This document shows, one piece after another, positions 59,950-64,000 of a stretch of DNA of 64,000 bases. This DNA is from Myxococcales bacterium (GTDB lineage Bacteria; Myxococcota; UBA796; SXON01). Under the pieces are notes generated by a model. It was not told the DNA's origin and searched no databases. It was given only the letters and a program-made list of their open reading frames with translations. How positions within the stretch are numbered: position 1 is the stretch's first letter; each line of letters starts with the position of its first letter. The position numbers and the translations under genes were made by a program. Where the stretch lies: contig SHYX01000022.1 in NCBI GenBank assembly GCA_009692585.1, forward strand, positions 1-64,000. Reading direction: 5' to 3'.

Positions 59950-61224
59950 ATGCTATCGGCAGCTGTGCTCTGGACTCTGCTTCTTTCCGCGAGCGCCGCG
60001 GCCGCTGACGCGCTCCCCGTGCTTATGGAGAACGCCCGTCGCGCGCTGGTTCAGCACGAGGACGCCACCGCCGGGGGTGCCCTCCGCAGCGCCGAGGTCG
60101 CCGCCGGCGCGTCCGGCATGCTCGTCCCACCGGGCGAATTGGCCCGCATGTCCTACTACGCCGGGGTGCTGGCGTGGTCCGGGGGATTGCAGAGCCAGGC
60201 GATGTCCTCGTGGCGCCGGCTGTGGCGCGTGTCCGGCTGGGACCCACCCGACGACGGCCTGTTGGACGACGAAGGGATGTTGGTCCTCCGTGCGCTCAAG
60301 AACGAGGGGGGAGGGGAGAGCGCCCGGGTGGACCTCTCCGGGGAGCTGCGCGGTGCGGTGGTGCTCATCGACGGTTCGCGCGCCGCCGAGGGGGCGACGT
60401 TCGTTCCTGGTGCCCACCTGGCCCAGGTCCGGTGCCCCGACGGCGCGGTGACCTCGTCGTGGCTCACCCTGGAGGGTCGCAGCGAGGTGCCCGTAGTCTG
60501 CGCCCGCCATCAGCTCAAGCCGGGAGCGACCGGCGCCAACGACGCCGTACTCGCGGAAGGGGCTGACGAGGACCTCGTCCGCGCCTCGCTCTTCGGGGCC
60601 TACCTCACCGACGCGGCGATGCGCCTGTCGCTGCTGCCGCCCGAAGCGCCGCCGCCGCGGAAGGCCGCCGTCCCGCACCCGCCCCCCCCGCCGGCCGTGC
60701 CGCCGCCGCCCGCCGAGCCGGAGGCCGCACCCGTGGCGTTGCCGGAGGTGCCGGATGCGCTCCGCTGCGCCGGAGAACCGGGCTGGGTGGGCGCGCCCGG
60801 TGGCAAGGACTGGAAGGGGGAACTCCACGGCCGCGACGAGCGCGGCGGTGTCGCGGTCACCGAGGCAAGCGTCGCCTGGCGGGAGGAGGCGCCGCTGGGC
60901 GACCTGAGCGTGCGCCTCGAAGGCAGCGGCGACTTCGGCTTGCGCGTGCGGAGCCGGGCCGGCGCCGAAGAGGGTGTCGCGGTGCGGCTGCGCCCGGGAC
61001 GCATCGAGTTGGTGCTCCTGCCCGAGACGGTCATCGGGTCGCGCCGCCTCGCCACGTCCGGCTCCCACGTGCTGCGCGTCGACGTCCGCGAGCATCGGGT
61101 GCAGGTGCGCCTCGACGGGGTGCTGGTGCTTGGCGGGAACGCCTCCGGACGCAGGGTGGGTGGCGTTGCGGTCGAGGGGGAACCGGGTGCCTGGGTGGGG
61201 CGGATGGCGGTCTGTTCGGGCTGA
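59950..61224 (+). CDS. Secreted protein with PEGA-like and LamG-like domains
   Basis: A 424-residue protein with a signal peptide (WTLLLSASAAAADA). The first part is helical (VLMENARRALVQHEDATAGG), then a PEGA-like strand set (LSGELRGAVVLIDGSRAAEG), then a Pro-rich linker of PPPP runs and a final beta-domain (LSVRLEGSGDFGLRVRSRAG, HRVQVRLDGVLVLGGNASGR) like a LamG/concanavalin fold. No function can be assigned. It is divergent from the M16 genes and convergent with the PfaA-like synthase. Confidence 0.7.
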   Translation: MLSAAVLWTLLLSASAAAADALPVLMENARRALVQHEDATAGGALRSAEVAAGASGMLVPPGELARMSYYAGVLAWSGGLQSQAMSSWRRLWRVSGWDPPDDGLLDDEGMLVLRALKNEGGGESARVDLSGELRGAVVLIDGSRAAEGATFVPGAHLAQVRCPDGAVTSSWLTLEGRSEVPVVCARHQLKPGATGANDAVLAEGADEDLVRASLFGAYLTDAAMRLSLLPPEAPPPRKAAVPHPPPPPAVPPPPAEPEAAPVALPEVPDALRCAGEPGWVGAPGGKDWKGELHGRDERGGVAVTEASVAWREEAPLGDLSVRLEGSGDFGLRVRSRAGAEEGVAVRLRPGRIELVLLPETVIGSRRLATSGSHVLRVDVREHRVQVRLDGVLVLGGNASGRRVGGVAVEGEPGAWVGRMAVCSG

Positions 61225-61238
61225 GCCTTCCCCGAACG

Positions 61239-61277
61239 CCGCCGTCCGGCGGACCTTCGGCGGCCGCCCTTCGGGCG
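61239..61277. terminator. Hairpins between convergent genes, possible bidirectional terminator
   Basis: CCGCCG-TC-CGGCGG (61239-61252) and CGCCC-TTC-GGGCG (61265-61277) are two short strong stems in the 115-base gap between the genes ending at 61224 and 61340. No T-run follows either stem, so the call rests on stem strength and position. Confidence 0.4.
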
Positions 61278-61339
61278 CCGCGCTTTCGCTGCGGGCGAAG
61301 CCCTCCGCTCACTCGCTGCCGCGTGGTCACCGCGGCAAC

Positions 61340-63481
61340 CTACCCGCTCTTCCCCGGGTACTCGCCCGCCGGGAGCGCGTGCAACTCTACACCCAAGAAC
61401 TCAGCGTATACCCTGCCGGCGGCGTCCACCAGTGACACATCGCTGAGTGTGCGTTTCCCCTCACTCCGTTGGCCACGGAGAACGCCGCGAACAGGGCCGG
61501 CGGCGGGGCGTCCGTACGGCACCAGCGCACCGATGCCGGTTGGCAAGGACGCGCCCCCCAATCGAGGCCGCGACCACAACACCGCGAGCTGGAGCGCGCC
61601 GTCGCCCGACGCCATGTCCGTCAGCCACCCGGCGGTTGCCCAGCCATGGGGGGTGACCCCGCGCAACTCGGCCTCGGCGGCGCCATCGTCCAGGCTCACC
61701 ACCCGGCGGATCACCTGGAACTCGGGGCCGTGAAACAGCAGGCGGTCGTAGATCGCGGTGGCAACGTGGGGGTAGGCCCCCGGGGCGCCTGCAGGTGGCG
61801 CCGCGGGCGCTCGCGGCGGAGCCTCACCCATGCGCACCTCGGCTCGGTAGTGGATCGGTCCCCCCGGCGAACGCAGCTCGAAACGGTAGCCGTCGGCCCG
61901 GGTGGCGGCGGTGTGGAGCTCGAAGAGGTCGCCCTCGCCGTCGAAGTCGCGGAGGGTGATGCCCTTGAGCACCGCCACGTTCTCCACGGCATGGACGTAG
62001 GCGTCGGGGCGCAGCTCGCGGGCGCGCTGTGCGAACCATTCGAGCGCCATGACCACCGGCAGCACCGGGAAACCGGCCACGCTGTGGTCGCGCAAGAAGC
62101 CGTAGTCGCGCGCGTTGACCCGGCGGCGGCTCGGCCCGGCCTCGTCTCCCGCCAGCAGCCCGCCGATGACCACCTCGGTCGGGCCGGGGCCACTGAGCTC
62201 GTCCACGAACGCCCGCGCTCCGGCCATGAGCGGGATGAGCGCGATGCCTCGGGCATGGAACGCCCGCGCCAGCCCCGGCGTGACCATGCCGCCGTCCCAC
62301 GGACCCCAGCCGATCGCGCGGACCAGGCAGCCCGGTCGCCGGCGACTCTCGCTGGCGGCCATGCGGTTGAGCAGCTCGTTGGCCGCAGCGTAGTCGGCCT
62401 GCCCGATGTTCCCGGTGCGCGCCGCAACGCTGGAAAAGAAACAGATCATCCGGAGCGGGTCGGCGGCGGTGGCGGCAAGCAGCGCCCGAACACCGGTGAC
62501 CTTCGTGGTCCACACCGCGTCCCAGTCGGCGTCGGTCTTGTCTTTGACCCGGCGATCCCGGATGACACCCGCGCCGTGGACCAGCCCGGTGATCGGTCCC
62601 CACTGCGCCCGAATCGGAGCGAGCGCGGCCACGACCGCCGTGGCGTCGGCCACATCCACCGGCACGTACACCGCCTGGCCCCCCGAGGCCTCCACCGCGG
62701 CGAGCGTCGCCCGCGCTTCGCGCGCGGCCAGGATGCTGGCGACCTGCTTCCGCAGCGCGGCCGGCGAGGACGCCGACGGCGCGAGCGCTCGCATGAGCTC
62801 CGGCTCGCTGACGGCGGGTGTCGCTTCGGGCGGCTCGGGTGTATCAATCCGCGAGCGGCCCAGCAGCACGAAGCGGGCCTGGGTACGTAGCGCGAGTTCG
62901 ATGACACAGGCCGCCGTGACCCCTCGCGCCCCACCCGACACCACGATGATATCGCTATTATCCAGCCTTGGAGGGCTGGATGGCGACGGGAGCATCACCC
63001 CCAGTGTGGTGTATCGCTCGGTATCATGCAGGGAGAGTTCGGTGGGTGCAGCGCGGCCCAACTCCATGACCAGACTGTCGACAGATGTATCAATCGATGT
63101 ATCAATGGCACGAACGAAGGCGTCGGGGTGCTCCAGCCCCACCGTCTTGGCCAGGCCGTACAGTGCCGTGAGGGTCGGGTCGTCGACGCCGGCGAGCGCG
63201 AAGTCTCCCCCAAACCGGGTGATGACGACGAAGGCGCCCTGGGCATCCAGCCTGGCCGCGCGCGCCGCCTGGAAGGCCCCGCGAACGGTGGCGTCGTCCC
63301 CGGACAGCGCGACCAGGACCACGCCCCGCTCGGGTACCGCCGCGCCGCCGACGATGGCATCGACCCCGGCGGCACAGAGCCCCGCTGTCAGCGCGCTGCG
63401 GACAGGCTCATCACCGAGGACGACCACGGGCGGGAGCCGACGCGTGCCCAGCTCTGGCGCCGGCACCAGCACCACCTCCAT
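61340..63481 (-). CDS. PfaA-like synthase, ketoreductase and dehydratase part
   Basis: Residues 1-150 form a KR structural subdomain. From about 170 the catalytic KR reads [20 protein letters not shown] (NADPH loop), [20 protein letters not shown] (Ser and Tyr) and ANELLNRM. From about 460 a PKS-type dehydratase: [20 protein letters not shown] with the catalytic His, and [18 protein letters not shown] with the Asp. PfaA synthases have the order KS-AT-ACPn-KR-DH, so this is the C-terminal half. I give the first ATG in frame, but the frame stays open about 70 bases further upstream with a Pro-rich linker sequence, and the ACP array ends at 63553 in another frame. The two are probably one broken gene. 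Confidence 0.88.
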   Translation of the reverse strand: MEVVLVPAPELGTRRLPPVVVLGDEPVRSALTAGLCAAGVDAIVGGAAVPERGVVLVALSGDDATVRGAFQAARAARLDAQGAFVVITRFGGDFALAGVDDPTLTALYGLAKTVGLEHPDAFVRAIDTSIDTSVDSLVMELGRAAPTELSLHDTERYTTLGVMLPSPSSPPRLDNSDIIVVSGGARGVTAACVIELALRTQARFVLLGRSRIDTPEPPEATPAVSEPELMRALAPSASSPAALRKQVASILAAREARATLAAVEASGGQAVYVPVDVADATAVVAALAPIRAQWGPITGLVHGAGVIRDRRVKDKTDADWDAVWTTKVTGVRALLAATAADPLRMICFFSSVAARTGNIGQADYAAANELLNRMAASESRRRPGCLVRAIGWGPWDGGMVTPGLARAFHARGIALIPLMAGARAFVDELSGPGPTEVVIGGLLAGDEAGPSRRRVNARDYGFLRDHSVAGFPVLPVVMALEWFAQRARELRPDAYVHAVENVAVLKGITLRDFDGEGDLFELHTAATRADGYRFELRSPGGPIHYRAEVRMGEAPPRAPAAPPAGAPGAYPHVATAIYDRLLFHGPEFQVIRRVVSLDDGAAEAELRGVTPHGWATAGWLTDMASGDGALQLAVLWSRPRLGGASLPTGIGALVPYGRPAAGPVRGVLRGQRSEGKRTLSDVSLVDAAGRVYAEFLGVELHALPAGEYPGKSG

Positions 63482-63552
63482 CCGGGCCAGCGCGGGCCCC
63501 AGGGTGGGCTCCAGCGGCGGCGATGGTTCGCCCCCCCTCGTCGAGGGGGCGA

Positions 63553-64000
63553 CTAGGGGTGGAGGACCTCCACGATCTGCCCGAGCGTATGCAGGCGGCC
63601 GAGGGTCTCCGCGTCGGGCTCCGGCAGCTCCGGCGCCTGTTCGCGCAGTGCCGAGAGGATCTCGACGCGCTTGATGGAGTCGATGCCGAGATCGGCCTCG
63701 AGGTTCATGTCCAGCCGCAACATCTCGACCGGGTAGCCGGTCTTTTCCCCGACCACGGCGAGGAGCAACGCCGAGATGTCGCGTCCGGAGCCGCCCGGCC
63801 CGGCAGGGCCATCGGCGGCGCCGTTCGGCGAGCCGTTGGTCTTGGCGTGTCCATTCCCGTTGACGGGTGCGGCCGCGGCTACGGCGATCGTACCGCCGAG
63901 GAGCTCAACGATCTGACCGAGGGTGTGCAGCCGACCGAGCGACTCGGCGTCGGGCTCGGGCAGCTCCGGCGCCTGTTCGCGCAGGGCCGAGAGGATCTCG
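63553..64000 (-). CDS. Tandem acyl carrier proteins of PfaA-like synthase (partial)
   Basis: The reading continues beyond the window edge and shows one whole ACP and the end of another. The complete one carries [20 protein letters not shown] with the phosphopantetheine Ser in the DSIK motif and ends in [16 protein letters not shown] and a stop. The preceding copy ends in [16 protein letters not shown], and the linker is Ala/Gly/Asn-rich ([20 protein letters not shown]). Tandem ACPs with DSIKRVEIL are the hallmark of PfaA-type polyunsaturated fatty acid or secondary-lipid synthases. The upstream KS/AT part lies outside the window. Confidence 0.93.
   Translation of the reverse strand, partial: EILSALREQAPELPEPDAESLGRLHTLGQIVELLGGTIAVAAAAPVNGNGHAKTNGSPNGAADGPAGPGGSGRDISALLLAVVGEKTGYPVEMLRLDMNLEADLGIDSIKRVEILSALREQAPELPEPDAETLGRLHTLGQIVEVLHP

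Overview
The window is a 64 kb piece of a GC-rich bacterial chromosome. It looks like a member of the Myxococcota or a close deltaproteobacterial relative. The evidence is a dense set of lipoproteins with acidic Asp/Thr/Gly linkers behind the lipobox, MopE-type Asp/Cys repeats, thrombospondin type 3 repeats, FG-GAP and lamin-tail repeats, two MYXO-CTERM-like C-termini, an AgmX/PglI-type protein, a plant-type glutamate-cysteine ligase, and a PfaA-like synthase. Coding density is very high and many genes overlap by 1-8 bases. Taxonomy is an inference from gene content only.

Region by region: tRNA-Asn, a DUF2277 protein and a small lipoprotein (1-0.8 kb). A complete pyruvate dehydrogenase set on the minus strand (E1-alpha, E1-beta, E2, a secreted SGNH-like protein, then E3 and a UPF0462 protein; 0.9-8.9 kb). 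ApaG and small proteins, a Kelch/IPT lipoprotein and a transposase stump (9-12.3 kb). A GH57 amylase-type enzyme with an MFS transporter and a GT39-type membrane glycosyltransferase (12.3-17 kb). An AgmX/PglI-like protein, a decayed DUF5916-like gene, then NadA, a 2,4-dienoyl-CoA reductase and an amidohydrolase (17-23.8 kb). A 3 kb block carrying one surface lipoprotein gene between 92-bp direct repeats (23.9-27.1 kb). A TSP3 lipoprotein, glutamate-cysteine ligase, a thioredoxin-like lipoprotein, a TPR-sensor histidine kinase and a MopE-like protein (27-34.7 kb). A TetR regulator with its palindromic operator, ferredoxin-NADP reductase, a thioesterase/VOC fusion and a DUF938 methyltransferase (34.8-38 kb). 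Surface proteins and a GT2 glycosyltransferase (38-44.8 kb).

The most interesting part is 44.8-64 kb. It combines a FabZ-like hotdog dehydratase, two complete ketosynthases, two short ketosynthase-like proteins resembling chain-length factors and sharing an RGDN motif, an extended acyl carrier protein, and a homologue of cyanobacterial acyl-ACP reductase. A Ser/Thr kinase sits between the ketosynthase genes. On the opposite strand, running off the window end, lie tandem ACPs and KR-DH domains of a PfaA-like iterative synthase. I read this as an unassigned lipid or polyene biosynthesis locus with a possible fatty-aldehyde release step. A set of envelope lipoproteins and a pair of M16 proteases, one without its zinc site, are interleaved.

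Decay is visible in five places: an SRPBCC remnant, a transposase remnant, a DUF5916-like remnant, an unknown remnant at 23.8 kb and a PKD fragment. A frame break separates the ACP array from the KR-DH part of the PfaA-like gene. Several genes have a TANNNT box about 6-8 bases before the start codon, suggesting leaderless transcripts.
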